Of a DNA stretch of 64,000 nucleotides, positions 1 to 8,544 are shown piece after piece (within the stretch, counting starts at the first letter, position 1; every line of letters begins with the position of its first letter). The notes beneath the pieces were generated by a model. It saw nothing but the letters and a program-made list of their open reading frames with translations. It was not told the origin of the DNA and ran no database searches. The position numbers were made by a program, and so were the translations under genes. Source of the DNA: Sinorhizobium fredii (lineage in GTDB: Bacteria; Pseudomonadota; Alphaproteobacteria; Rhizobiales; Rhizobiaceae); contig NZ_CP024307.1 of the NCBI RefSeq assembly GCF_002944405.1, positions 454,501-518,500 of the forward strand, in the 5' to 3' direction.

Positions 1-377
1 AGGGCCGACGAATTGTTCGGGATCGTGCTGCCGAGCGACTTGATGAATTCGTCGTCGATGCCGTAGTCGGCAAGTGAACCGGAGAGGGCTCCGGCGCCTG
101 CGCCGAGCGCGCCGCCGATGGCAAAGCCGGCGAGCGGGTTCAGGAAAAGCAAGCCGACAAGTCCACCCCAGAGCGAGCCTGACAGAAGACCCGAGGCGGC
201 ACCGACGGTGGTGAGATTGAGGCTCTGCTTCAAATGCACCTTGCCTTCGGCGTCGCGCACCACGACGACCGCGTCTTCGAGATCGATCAGATATTCCTTC
301 TTCAGGCTGTGGAGCTTCAGGAGGACCCGGTCGGCCTCCTCCGGCGTGTCGAAACCAATGACAATCAAGTCGGACAT
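1..377 (-). CDS. DUF1269-family membrane protein, C-terminus cut by window edge
   Basis: The reading frame starts at ATG 377 behind a purine-rich GGAGAGAGAGAG leader and runs off the left edge, so only about 125 residues are visible. The N-terminal part (MSDLIVIGFDTPEEAD) has the small alpha/beta start typical of DUF1269 proteins. From about residue 65 a stretch very rich in glycine and alanine (SGLLSGSLWGGLVGLLF and following) looks like a glycine-zipper membrane segment. The family has no firmly known function; members are predicted inner-membrane proteins. It lies 137 bases downstream of engB on the same strand and could be read from that transcript, though nothing shows this. Confidence 0.75.
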   Translation of the reverse strand, partial: MSDLIVIGFDTPEEADRVLLKLHSLKKEYLIDLEDAVVVVRDAEGKVHLKQSLNLTTVGAASGLLSGSLWGGLVGLLFLNPLAGFAIGGALGAGAGALSGSLADYGIDDEFIKSLGSTIPNNSSA

Positions 378-514
378 CTCTCTCTCTCCTCTGACCGTGA
401 GGCGACGAGCACCTGTCGTCGCCAGCGAGGAGATAGAGCGGCCGAAGTCGCCGGGTAGTGAGTTGCGGCAGATGTCTTTGGCGGCACCGGCGACCGGTGC
501 CGCGCATGACGGTT

Positions 515-1168
515 TTAGCGCAGGACGGCCTGCTCGATCGCCGTGCGCAGATCTTCGATCCCGGCGCCCTTCTCCGACGAGGTCGACAACACCTCGGGAT
601 AGGCGGCCGGCCGCTTCTTGATTTTCTCGAGCGTTTCGGCGACCAGCCGCGGTACGCCGGCGGCCTTGATCTTGTCGGCCTTGGTCAGCACGATCTGGTA
701 GGAGACCGCCGCCTTGTCGAGGAGCGACAGCACTTCCTCGTCGTTCTTCTTGATGCCGTGGCGTGCGTCGATCAGCAGGTAGACGCGTTTCAGCGTCGAG
801 CGGCCGCGCAGATAGTCGAAGACGAGTTTCGTCCAGGCATCGACCTGCTCCTTCGGCGCCTGGGCGTAGCCGTAGCCGGGCATGTCGACGAGCGCCATCG
901 GCGGCAGATCATCGGCCTCGCCGGAATAGCCGTCGGGCACGAAATAGTTGAGTTCCTGGGTGCGGCCTGGCGTGTTGGAGGTGCGGGCGAGCCCTTTGTG
1001 TCCGACGAGCGCATTGATCAGAGAGGACTTGCCGACATTGGAACGTCCGGCAAAGGCGATCTCGACCGGGCCCTCGGGCGGCAGGAATTTCATCGCCGGC
1101 ACGCCGCGGATGAAGATCCATGGCCGGCCGAAGACACTCGAGGCGTTCTGATTGTTCTTCCCGGACAT
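515..1168 (-). CDS. engB: ribosome-biogenesis GTPase EngB (YsxC/YihA)
   Basis: This 217-residue GTPase of the TrmE-Era-EngA-EngB group assists late assembly of the large ribosomal subunit. All nucleotide-binding motifs are visible: G1 GRSNVGKSS at residues 41-49, a G2-type threonine in NTPGRTQ, G3 DMPGYG at about 95-100, G4 LTKADK at about 161-166, and G5 TSSEKG near residue 200. The length is normal for the family. The chosen ATG leaves a short N-terminal extension before the GTPase fold, as in other alphaproteobacterial homologues. The gene follows yidC on the same strand, separated by 164 bases that hold a terminator-like hairpin. Confidence 0.95.
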   Translation of the reverse strand: MSGKNNQNASSVFGRPWIFIRGVPAMKFLPPEGPVEIAFAGRSNVGKSSLINALVGHKGLARTSNTPGRTQELNYFVPDGYSGEADDLPPMALVDMPGYGYAQAPKEQVDAWTKLVFDYLRGRSTLKRVYLLIDARHGIKKNDEEVLSLLDKAAVSYQIVLTKADKIKAAGVPRLVAETLEKIKKRPAAYPEVLSTSSEKGAGIEDLRTAIEQAVLR

Positions 1169-1266
1169 GTCCTGACCTTCCTCTTTGCCGGGCCGGCATC
1201 GGGCTTTTGGCCCCGCTTGTCAAGCGCAGCCGCACCTTCGGCCGCCGCGGCGGTTCCTCTCACGGG

Positions 1267-1301
1267 AAATGAGAAAGCCCCGGATCTTTGTGATCCGGGG
1301 C
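1267..1301 (-). terminator. hairpin terminator or attenuator between yidC and engB
   Basis: On the minus strand a perfect 10-base stem (GCCCCGGATC with GATCCGGGGC, loop ACAAA) is followed by TTTCTCATTT. It sits just downstream of the yidC stop codon and about 100 bases before the engB start. It could end the rpmH-rnpA-yidC transcript or reduce read-through into engB. Confidence 0.6.
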
Positions 1302-1332
1302 CGCAAACTGGCGCAGGGGAGCAAAGTGCCGG

Positions 1333-3114
1333 CTATTCCGCCGGCTTGGGTTTCTTGGCGAACATCCCCTTCAGGTTGTCGAAGAGCTCGATCTTCACGC
1401 CCTGGCGCTTCATGATGATTCCCTGCTGAAGGATCGACAGGGTGTTGTTCCAGGCCCAGTAGATCACCAGACCCGCCGGGAAGGACGCCAGCATGAAGGT
1501 GAAGACCAGCGGCATCCAGGTGAACAGCATCGCCTGGGTCGGATCCGGCGGCGTCGGGTTCATGCGCATCTGCAGGAACATCGTGATGCCCATGACGATC
1601 GGCCAGATGCCGAGATGCAGGAAGGCCGGCCCGTCGAAGGGAAGCAGGCCGAAGAGATTGACGATCGTCGTCGGATCGGGGGCGGAGAGATCCCTGATCC
1701 AGCCGAAGAACGGCGCGTGACGCATCTCGATGGTGACGTAGATCACCTTGTAGAGCGCGAAGAACACCGGGATCTGGATGAGGATCGGCCAGCAGCCCGC
1801 CAGCGGGTTGATCTTCTCGTCCTTGTAGAGCTGCATCATCGCCTGCTGCAGCCCCATGCGGTCGTCGCCGAACTTCTTCTTCAGTTCCTCCATCTTCGGC
1901 TGGACCTTCTTCATGTTTGCCATTGAGGCATATTGCTTGTTGGCGAGCGGGAAGAAGATCAGCTTGACGACGATCGTGGTGATCAGGATCGCGATGCCGA
2001 AATTGCCGAACAGACGGAAAAAGAAGTCCATCATTTTGAACATCGGCTTGGTGATGAAGTAGAACCAGCCCCAGTCGATCAGCTTGTCGAAATTGGGAAT
2101 CGCGTAGGCCACTTCATAATTGTCGACGACCGGTACTTCCTTGGCGCCGGCGAAGACAAGGTTCTTGACCTCCGCGGCCTGCCCCGGGGCGACGGTGATC
2201 GCATCGCTCTTGTAATCGCTCTGGTAACGCGGGCGGCCATCGGCGAAGTGAGAGAAGCGAATGTCGAAGGGCGTCTGCTGCGGCGGCACGATCGTCGCAG
2301 CCCAGTACTTGTCGGTGATGCCGAGCCAGCCGCCGGTCGATTTGCCCGGTTCGACCGGCTGGTCGTCCTCGACCTTCGAATAGCCGACTTCCTGCAGGCC
2401 GTTCTCGCCGGCGACCCCGATGAAGCCCTCGTGCAGCACGTAGATGCTCGGAGTCGTCGGCTTGTTGAAGCGGGTCACCCGGCCGTAGGAGGAAAGCGAG
2501 GCCGGCGCGGAGCCCGCGTTCTTGATGCTGTCGACGACCTGGAACATATAGCGATCGTCGACCGAGATGGTCCTCGCGAAGGTGATGCCCTTGTCGTTGG
2601 TGTAGGTGAGCGTGACGGGCGTTGCCGGCGTCAGCTTGTCGCCGCCCGAGAGCGTCCACACTGTCTGCGGGCCCGGCACCGAGCCGGTCGCGTCGCTGCC
2701 GATATAGCCGATCTCGGTGAAATAGCCGTCGGCGGTTTCTGCCGGACTGAAAAGGGTGATGACCGGGCTCTTCGGGTCGACTGTCTCGTGGTACCCCTTG
2801 AGCTTCAGGTCGTCGAAACGGGCGCCGGTCAGGTTGATGGAGCCGGAAAGCGCCGGCGTGTCGATCGCCACGCGTGCAGACTTGGCGACCGCCTGATCGC
2901 GGCTTTCGCCGGGGACCGCGCCGCCCGGCAGTGCCTGGCCGGGCGCGGCGGGCTCGCCGCCCTGCTGGGGCTGCGCGTGCTGCGTCTGCTGGGCATTTTC
3001 CGCAGCGATCCGCTCCTTTTCCATCCGTGGATTGACATAGAAGAACTGCCAAGCGACGAGGATCAGCACCGAGAGCGCTATCGCCACGAAATAATTGCGG
3101 TTGTTTTCCATCAT
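1333..3114 (-). CDS. yidC: membrane protein insertase YidC
   Basis: This 593-residue protein is the YidC/Oxa1/Alb3 insertase, which places proteins into the inner membrane with or without SecYEG. Visible features are an N-terminal membrane segment at about residues 8-22, a low-complexity Gln/Ala/Pro linker, a large periplasmic domain to about residue 350, and then the conserved insertase core. The core has the lysine-rich cytoplasmic helical loop ([20 protein letters not shown]) and further membrane helices up to about residue 570. The tail ends basic (KKPKPAE). The length matches Gram-negative YidC. The start codon overlaps the rnpA stop (ATGA), which suggests translational coupling. Confidence 0.97.
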   Translation of the reverse strand: MMENNRNYFVAIALSVLILVAWQFFYVNPRMEKERIAAENAQQTQHAQPQQGGEPAAPGQALPGGAVPGESRDQAVAKSARVAIDTPALSGSINLTGARFDDLKLKGYHETVDPKSPVITLFSPAETADGYFTEIGYIGSDATGSVPGPQTVWTLSGGDKLTPATPVTLTYTNDKGITFARTISVDDRYMFQVVDSIKNAGSAPASLSSYGRVTRFNKPTTPSIYVLHEGFIGVAGENGLQEVGYSKVEDDQPVEPGKSTGGWLGITDKYWAATIVPPQQTPFDIRFSHFADGRPRYQSDYKSDAITVAPGQAAEVKNLVFAGAKEVPVVDNYEVAYAIPNFDKLIDWGWFYFITKPMFKMMDFFFRLFGNFGIAILITTIVVKLIFFPLANKQYASMANMKKVQPKMEELKKKFGDDRMGLQQAMMQLYKDEKINPLAGCWPILIQIPVFFALYKVIYVTIEMRHAPFFGWIRDLSAPDPTTIVNLFGLLPFDGPAFLHLGIWPIVMGITMFLQMRMNPTPPDPTQAMLFTWMPLVFTFMLASFPAGLVIYWAWNNTLSILQQGIIMKRQGVKIELFDNLKGMFAKKPKPAE

Positions 3115-3497
3115 GGTTTCCTGGAACCGGCCGGCGGCCGTTTCGGTTTCGGCTTGTTTTCGATGCGATCCTTGAGCGCCCGGGTCAATGCGTCAAAAGG
3201 TGCATTCAGGAGATCGCGTCGGGCGACAATCACATAGTCGTGTCCGGGTTTCATTGCAAACCCGGCGGACAGCCGCACGGCTTCTTTAAGGCGTCGGCGC
3301 ATGCGGTTTCGCTCGACGGCATTGCCGTGTTTTTTGGTGACGGTGAAGCCGACGCGGGCCTCGCCTTCCGGATCGTCCCGGTCAAGCACTTCAAGGAGGA
3401 AGTGCGGCCCTTTTCGGGCTTCTCCCGCCCTGACCGCCAAAAACTGCGGACGGCTTTTCAGCCGTCCGACAGTGGTCTTGTCTTTTTCTGACGTCAT
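3111..3497 (-). CDS. rnpA: ribonuclease P protein component
   Basis: The protein subunit of RNase P helps the catalytic RNA remove 5' leaders from pre-tRNAs. The 128-residue form chosen here begins at ATG 3497 (MTSEKDK). It contains the expected core: a hydrophobic strand (HFLLEVLDR), a phenylalanine-rich segment ([17 protein letters not shown]) and the RNR signature ([11 protein letters not shown]). Its C-terminus is lysine and proline rich. No strong ribosome-binding site precedes this ATG. The same frame stays open a further 72 codons upstream, right across rpmH, so a longer form cannot be excluded. It lies between rpmH and yidC in the classical order and overlaps yidC by four bases. Confidence 0.9.
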   Translation of the reverse strand: MTSEKDKTTVGRLKSRPQFLAVRAGEARKGPHFLLEVLDRDDPEGEARVGFTVTKKHGNAVERNRMRRRLKEAVRLSAGFAMKPGHDYVIVARRDLLNAPFDALTRALKDRIENKPKPKRPPAGSRKP

Positions 3498-3529
3498 GTG
3501 CCCAAACAATGCTTTCGGGCAGCTTCGGC

Positions 3530-3664
3530 TCAGGCCGAAAGACGCTTGCGGCCTCGAGCCCGGCGGGCTGCGAGGACCTTCTGGCCACCCTTGGTGGACA
3601 TGCGTGCACGGAAGCCGTGACGGCGCTTGCGAACAAGCTTGGACGGTTGGTAGGTACGCTTCAT
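3530..3664 (-). CDS. rpmH: 50S ribosomal protein L34
   Basis: A 44-residue, strongly basic protein ([20 protein letters not shown] to KRLSA) matches L34 along its whole length. It binds 23S rRNA in the large subunit. ATG at 3664 and TGA at 3530 bound it exactly. It is the first gene of the rpmH-rnpA-yidC group, 32 bases upstream of rnpA. The usual bacterial partner dnaA is not present nearby, so this location does not by itself mark the replication origin. Confidence 0.96.
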   Translation of the reverse strand: MKRTYQPSKLVRKRRHGFRARMSTKGGQKVLAARRARGRKRLSA

Positions 3665-3991
3665 TTATTTTAATACCGCGGTGTGCGGCCCTTCTTGGGT
3701 TTGCAATTTGCAAGAGCGTTTACGTTACCGGGCATGGCTCCGCTTTCGCGCGGCTTGACCGGACGTGCGCGGCTTATAAGGACAAATGTCCGGTAAAGTC
3801 AATTCCCGCCACTTTTCCCCCGCGCAAAGCCGAGCAGAAGGCGATATCGATCAGGGAGACGCCTCGTTCCGGCACATTTCATGAAATGCTGAGGTCTTTG
3901 TTAACCTCCGGTATTTTAGAATTTACTGAAACGTGTATACCGCGTGCCCATGCTCGCTAGGCGTGAGTGGCTGCGGCGAGGAGAGCAGGAA
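3665..3991. other. divergent intergenic region rpmH / chemotaxis gene
   Basis: This 327-base stretch carries the promoters of rpmH (minus) and the chemotaxis receptor (plus). It is richer in A and T near 3830-3940 than its surroundings. No reliable promoter boxes, RNA gene or protein frame were recognised. Confidence 0.5.
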
Positions 3992-5989
3992 ATGAGAATT
4001 CGCGGAAAGATCTACCTGATCGTCGGCATCATGGGCCTGCTGGCGATCGCCATCACCGGCATGTCGTTGATGATCGTATCCAGATACAACGACGAGCTTC
4101 AGCAACTCCAGAACGCGTCCGAACGGAGCTTCAAGGGCGAGCGGCTCAATCGCCTGGTCACGGCCGTGGTGATGGAGTCGCGCGGCGTCTACGCCGCACC
4201 GACGATCGAGAAGGCAACCCCTTTCGCCGAAGGCATCCTCAAGAACCTCGACAAGATCGACGCGCTGCTGAAGGATTGGCGGCCGCTGGTTCCGGCCGAC
4301 AGGCTGCCGGCCTTCGATGCGGTCGCCAAACGGGCCGAGGAATTCAAGACGTTCCGCACCGAAACCGCGCGGCTCGGCCGGGAGGTCTCGCCGCAGGCCG
4401 CCAACGAGCAGGGTAACAACGAGGCGAACCGCGCCAACCGCAAGGCTTTCCAGGCGGAGATCGACGTCGTCGTCGACGCCGACCGTGAGTCGCTTCAAGC
4501 CATCAACGATGAAATCGCCGCCTTCGAAGACGCCGTCGTTCTCGTCCTCCTCGGCATGGCCGGCCTCGGCATGGCTGCCGGCATAGGTGCGGCCTTCTAT
4601 ATCGGCACCAATCATCTCAGCCGGCCGATCGTCGACTTGACCGGCCGGATGAAGCTGCTGGCCAGCGGCGACCTCTTGGTCGATGTGCCCTTTGCCGGGC
4701 GCAAGGACGAGATCGGCGACATGGCGGCGGCCGTCGAAGTCTTCAAGCAGAACGGGCTCGCCGTGCGCGAGTTGAATGCCCAGGAAGCGGCGCTGCGCGA
4801 AAAGAGCGCCGACCTCCAGTCGAGCATCGGCATCGTCGTTGCGGCCGCGGCCGCCGGCGACTTCGCCCAGCGCATCGGCAAGGATTACGACAACGACGAT
4901 CTGAACCGCTTCGCCGCCAGCGTCAACGAGCTCGTCGGCAGCGTCGACAGCGGCATCGCCGAAACGCGTCGGGTGATCGCGAGCCTTGCCGCCGGCGACC
5001 TGACGCAAAGCATGGACGGCCGCTTCCAGGGTGCCTTCGCCGAACTGCAGAAGAATGTCAACGAGACGTTCTCGACCCTGCAGAAGACCATGCGCGAGGT
5101 GCGTTCGGCGACGGATTCGATCAACGGCAACGCGTCCGAGTTGCGCTCGGCAGCCGACGACCTGTCGAAGCGGACCGAGCAGCAGGCGGCCGCGCTGGAG
5201 GAGACCTCCGCCGCCCTCGACGAGATCACCGCGGCGGTGAAGAGTTCCACCGAGCGGGCGCATGAGGCCACCGTCATGGTGACCGAGGCGAAGGAAAACG
5301 CCGCCGAATCCGCCTCGGTTGTCCGCAATGCCATCGAGGCGATGGGGCGCATCGAGCAGGCTTCGAGTGAGATCGGCCAGATCACCAACGTCATCGACGA
5401 GATCGCCTTCCAGACGAACCTGCTGGCGCTGAATGCGGGCGTCGAGGCGGCCCGGGCGGGGGACGCCGGCAAGGGTTTCGCGGTCGTCGCGCAGGAGGTC
5501 CGCGAACTCGCCCAACGCGCCGCCAGCGCCGCCAAGGACATCAAGGCGCTCATTTCGAAATCCGGCAGCGAGGTGGCGACCGGCGTCAAGCTGGTGCAGG
5601 CGACCGGCGCCGCGCTCGGTGAGATCGAGACGCGGGTGCTGAAGATCAACGATCACATCCATTCGATCGCCACCGCCGCACGCGAGCAGTCGACAGGGCT
5701 CGGCGAGGTGAGTACCGCCGTCAACCAGATGGATCAGGTGACGCAACGCAACGCCGCAATGGTCGAGGAGGCGAATGCGGCGACGCACAAGCTTTCCGCC
5801 GAAGCGAACGCTCTCGCCACGCTCATCACCTATTTCAAGGTCGAGCGCGAGCCGGCGCGTGCAGCCAGCCCGGCCAGGGAGACGAGCCGCCCGGTCGCTT
5901 CGCCCGCCCGCCGCATGATCGGAACGGTCGCCCGCGCCTTCGGCGGCGGCTCGGCCGCCGCCGCCCGCAGCGAATGGGAAGAGTTCTAG
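3992..5989 (+). CDS. methyl-accepting chemotaxis protein with C-terminal CheR-tether motif
   Basis: A 665-residue transmembrane chemoreceptor that would signal to CheA/CheW. A first membrane helix at about residues 7-29 and a second at about 188-212 enclose a ligand-binding domain of about 155 residues, mostly helical. Two HAMP-like segments follow (about 213-265 and 300-350). The signalling hairpin contains the conserved tip [20 protein letters not shown] near residue 480. The protein ends in the pentapeptide EWEEF, which fits the aromatic-x-x-aromatic CheR/CheB tether known from E. coli Tar (NWETF). ATG 3992 is preferred over ATG 3944 because GAGGAGAGCAGGA precedes it and the first helix then begins at the usual place. 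The ligand is unknown; no che genes lie nearby. Confidence 0.93.
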   Translation: MRIRGKIYLIVGIMGLLAIAITGMSLMIVSRYNDELQQLQNASERSFKGERLNRLVTAVVMESRGVYAAPTIEKATPFAEGILKNLDKIDALLKDWRPLVPADRLPAFDAVAKRAEEFKTFRTETARLGREVSPQAANEQGNNEANRANRKAFQAEIDVVVDADRESLQAINDEIAAFEDAVVLVLLGMAGLGMAAGIGAAFYIGTNHLSRPIVDLTGRMKLLASGDLLVDVPFAGRKDEIGDMAAAVEVFKQNGLAVRELNAQEAALREKSADLQSSIGIVVAAAAAGDFAQRIGKDYDNDDLNRFAASVNELVGSVDSGIAETRRVIASLAAGDLTQSMDGRFQGAFAELQKNVNETFSTLQKTMREVRSATDSINGNASELRSAADDLSKRTEQQAAALEETSAALDEITAAVKSSTERAHEATVMVTEAKENAAESASVVRNAIEAMGRIEQASSEIGQITNVIDEIAFQTNLLALNAGVEAARAGDAGKGFAVVAQEVRELAQRAASAAKDIKALISKSGSEVATGVKLVQATGAALGEIETRVLKINDHIHSIATAAREQSTGLGEVSTAVNQMDQVTQRNAAMVEEANAATHKLSAEANALATLITYFKVEREPARAASPARETSRPVASPARRMIGTVARAFGGGSAAAARSEWEEF

Positions 5990-6085
5990 CGCATCGGCCC
6001 GAAAATCGGAGGCGATTTTCGGAAAGCACGATGTTCAAGTGTTACAGCGTCTTTTGCGCGTCTGAAAAGACGCGCGGCGCTGCAA
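5990..6085. repeat. intergenic palindromic mosaic repeat (rhizobial type)
   Basis: Directly after the chemoreceptor stop there are two hairpins in tandem. The first has perfect 10-base arms (CCGAAAATCG at 5999 and CGATTTTCGG at 6013). The second has 9-base arms (GCGTCTTTT at 6047 and AAAAGACGC at 6065). This organisation and sequence resemble the short mosaic repeats scattered through Rhizobiales genomes. It may also serve as transcript 3' structure. Confidence 0.6.
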
Positions 6086-6277
6086 GCGTCGGCACGGCAG
6101 ACCCGAGCGATCTCAAGGAGCCGCCGGCCGCCGGCCGCGGGCTCTTTTCGTCTCACGGCAAAGTGAGTTGTCATCGCCGCCCTTTCACAGTGACGTTTGA
6201 GGGCGCGACCATTCTTTACTGGTCCGCGGCTCGGAGTCCTTTTAAGTCAGGAGCAAGTCTCGTCGAAAGCAAAGTTC

Positions 6278-7078
6278 ATGAGCCAGGATGTCAGCAACAG
6301 GGCGGAAGAAGGAGCGGCCCTGAGAGTGTCGCCGGGCCGGAAGGACGATGTTTTTGGAGGGGGCCGGTCGTCGCGCTGGCGGGTCGTGCCGCTGGCGCTG
6401 TTGTTTGCGGGCGGAGTGGCCGCCTACGCCCTCGGGCTGCAGAACTATGTTTCGCTGTCGGCGCTCGTCCGTCATCAGGAGGCGCTGAGCCTCCATGTCG
6501 ACGCCTTTCCGCTTCGCTCGGGCCTCGCCTTCTTCGTCCTCTATGTCGCGGCGGTGGTCTTCTCAATCCCCGCGGCGTCGGTGCTGACGATTGCCGCCGG
6601 CTTTCTGTTCGGCCCCTTCCTCGGCGGCGCGATCACTGTTCTTGCCGCTACCTTGGGCTCGAGCCTCCTGTTCCTCGCGGCGCGCGGCGTCCTCGCCGAT
6701 CTCTTGCGCCGGCGTGCCGGACGCTTTCTGGAGCGCCTCGCGGGAGGATTCCGGCGCAATGCATTCCTCTACCTGCTGGTCTTGCGGCTGGCGCCGATCT
6801 TTCCCTTCTTCATCGTCAATATCGCGCCGGCCTTCTTCGACGTGAAGCTGCGCACCTTTGTTTCCGCCACCCTCATCGGCATCGTTCCGGCTACCTTTGC
6901 CTATGCGTGGCTGGGCTGCGAACTCGATGACGTGATCGCCCGCGCCGGCGAGAGCGGCCACGCGCTGTCGCTTTCGGATTTCGCCACCAAGGAAATTTCG
7001 CTCGCCCTTCTCGCGCTGGCCCTTCTTGCGGCATTGCCTCTGGCCTACAGGCTAATAAAGTCACGTCGACAAGGCTGA
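6278..7078 (+). CDS. TVP38/TMEM64 (DedA-like, SNARE-associated) membrane protein
   Basis: A polytopic inner-membrane protein of 266 residues. After a polar N-terminus there is a helix near residues 35-55, then the family core with the glycine-rich, re-entrant motif (AAGFLFGPFLGGAITVLAATLGSSLLFL), a region with FLYLLVLRLAPIFPFFIVN, and a last helix before a basic end (KSRRQG). The conserved arginine in the RLAPIFP segment is present. DedA/TVP38 proteins are linked to lipid flipping and membrane homeostasis, but the substrate of this branch is not settled. ATG 6278 was chosen over an upstream ATG at 6197 because it starts just before the first helix. It is followed after 19 bases by a flavoprotein gene, probably as one transcript. 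Confidence 0.85.
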   Translation: MSQDVSNRAEEGAALRVSPGRKDDVFGGGRSSRWRVVPLALLFAGGVAAYALGLQNYVSLSALVRHQEALSLHVDAFPLRSGLAFFVLYVAAVVFSIPAASVLTIAAGFLFGPFLGGAITVLAATLGSSLLFLAARGVLADLLRRRAGRFLERLAGGFRRNAFLYLLVLRLAPIFPFFIVNIAPAFFDVKLRTFVSATLIGIVPATFAYAWLGCELDDVIARAGESGHALSLSDFATKEISLALLALALLAALPLAYRLIKSRRQG

Positions 7079-7097
7079 TGGCGGGAAGGCGGGCGGC

Positions 7098-8522
7098 GTG
7101 GGGAAGCTTCTTAATCCGGACATCTGCGTGATCGGGGGCGGGGCGGCCGGCCTGTCGCTCGCCGCCGGTGCGGCCGCCTTCGGCGTTCCGGTCGTTCTCG
7201 TCGAACAGGGCAAGATGGGTGGCGACTGCCTGAACTACGGCTGCGTGCCCTCGAAGGCGCTGATCGCGGCGGCAAGACGGGCGCAGGCGATGCGCCAGGC
7301 CGGCGAATTCGGCCTCCTGTCGGCGGAGCCCTTCATCGACGGCGAAAGGCTGCAGGCGCGCATCCGCTCGGTGATCGAGGGCATCGCGCCGCATGATTCG
7401 GTCGAGCGCTTCTCCGGCCTTGGCGTAGAGGTCATCCAGGAGCCGGCCCGCTTCGTCGACGGCCGAACCGTCGCCGCCGGCGATCATCTCATCCGCGCCC
7501 GGCGCTTCGTCATCGCCACGGGCTCCTCGCCCGCCATTCCGCCGATCGCCGGCCTGGCGGAGACGCCGTTCCTGACCAACGAATCGCTGTTCGACTTCAC
7601 CCCTCTGCCGCGCCATCTCGTCATCATCGGCGCCGGGCCGTTCGGTCTCGAGATGGCGCAGGCCCATTGCCGATTGGGAGCCAGCATCACGGTCGTCGAG
7701 AGGGCGGACGCCTTGTCGAGGGAGGACCCGGAACTGAAGGCGATCGTGCTCGATGCCGTCCGCGCTGAAGGCGCAGTGCTGCACGAGAGGACCGACATTC
7801 GCTCGGTCGAGCGCGATGGCAAGGGGATCCGGCTGCATTGCGTGGGCGAAAATGCCGCCTTCGACATCGATGGCAGCGATCTGCTGCTTGCCGCGGGCCG
7901 CACCGTGAATCATGCGGCCCTGAACCTTGGTGCGGCCGGGATCCGCCACGATGCGCAGCGGATTTTCGTCGGCGCTGACCTGCGCACCAGCAACCGCCGC
8001 GTCTATGTGATCGGCGACGCGGCCGGCGGCCTGCAATTCACACATGCCGCGAACTATCATGCCCGGCTCGTCCTGCAGCAAATCCTCTTTCGACTGCCGG
8101 CGCACGAAATCCGGGACATCGTTCCCCGGGTCACCTTCACGGACCCGGAAATTGCCCAGGTTGGACCGACTGAGGAGGAGGCGCGCGCAAGCTTTAGCGC
8201 GATTGACGTGGTCCGTTGGGACCTGGCAGGAAACGACCGGGCCCGAACGGACGGCCTGGGCCGGGGGATGGTCAAGGTCGTGGCCGGCCGCGGCGGGCGC
8301 ATTCTCGGCGCCGGGATCGCCGGCGCCGGTGCGGGCGAGATGATTAACCTTTGGGCCTTCGCCATTGCCAACCGGCTGACACTCAAGAATTTTCGCGACT
8401 ATGTCGCGCCCTATCCCACCCTTTCCGAGATTGGAAAACAGGCGGCGATCTCCTATTATTCTCCACTGGCGCGAAATCGCTTCGTTCGCTCCGCGATCCG
8501 CATCCTGCGGCGTTTCGGCTGA
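7098..8522 (+). CDS. mercuric-reductase/dihydrolipoamide-dehydrogenase-like flavoprotein
   Basis: A 474-residue class I pyridine-nucleotide disulfide oxidoreductase. The FAD-binding GGGAAGLS motif lies at about residues 13-20, and the redox-active pair is in CLNYGCVPSKA at about 43-53. The NAD(P)H-binding GAGPFGLE motif is near residue 180, and a second FAD contact is in YVIGDAAGG near 300. The C-terminal dimerisation domain is shortened: the HPT-type catalytic His-Glu end of lipoamide dehydrogenases is replaced by APYPTLSEIGKQ. No lipoyl or heavy-metal domain is fused. It starts at GTG behind GGCGGGAAGGCGG. Placement beside a TVP38 protein recurs in bacteria and suggests a joint membrane-associated redox role, but the substrate is unknown. 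Confidence 0.85.
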   Translation: MGKLLNPDICVIGGGAAGLSLAAGAAAFGVPVVLVEQGKMGGDCLNYGCVPSKALIAAARRAQAMRQAGEFGLLSAEPFIDGERLQARIRSVIEGIAPHDSVERFSGLGVEVIQEPARFVDGRTVAAGDHLIRARRFVIATGSSPAIPPIAGLAETPFLTNESLFDFTPLPRHLVIIGAGPFGLEMAQAHCRLGASITVVERADALSREDPELKAIVLDAVRAEGAVLHERTDIRSVERDGKGIRLHCVGENAAFDIDGSDLLLAAGRTVNHAALNLGAAGIRHDAQRIFVGADLRTSNRRVYVIGDAAGGLQFTHAANYHARLVLQQILFRLPAHEIRDIVPRVTFTDPEIAQVGPTEEEARASFSAIDVVRWDLAGNDRARTDGLGRGMVKVVAGRGGRILGAGIAGAGAGEMINLWAFAIANRLTLKNFRDYVAPYPTLSEIGKQAAISYYSPLARNRFVRSAIRILRRFG

Positions 8523-8544
8523 GGGCAGGGAATAGTCACTGGTG

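Noticed and set aside
3100..3990. Replication origin near rpmH-rnpA-yidC
   Set aside because: This gene group borders oriC in many bacteria, but dnaA, DnaA boxes and AT-rich unwinding repeats are missing here.
3923..5788. 621-codon minus-strand frame opposite the chemoreceptor
   Set aside because: Antisense shadow of a gene with full domain support; the product shows no domain of its own.
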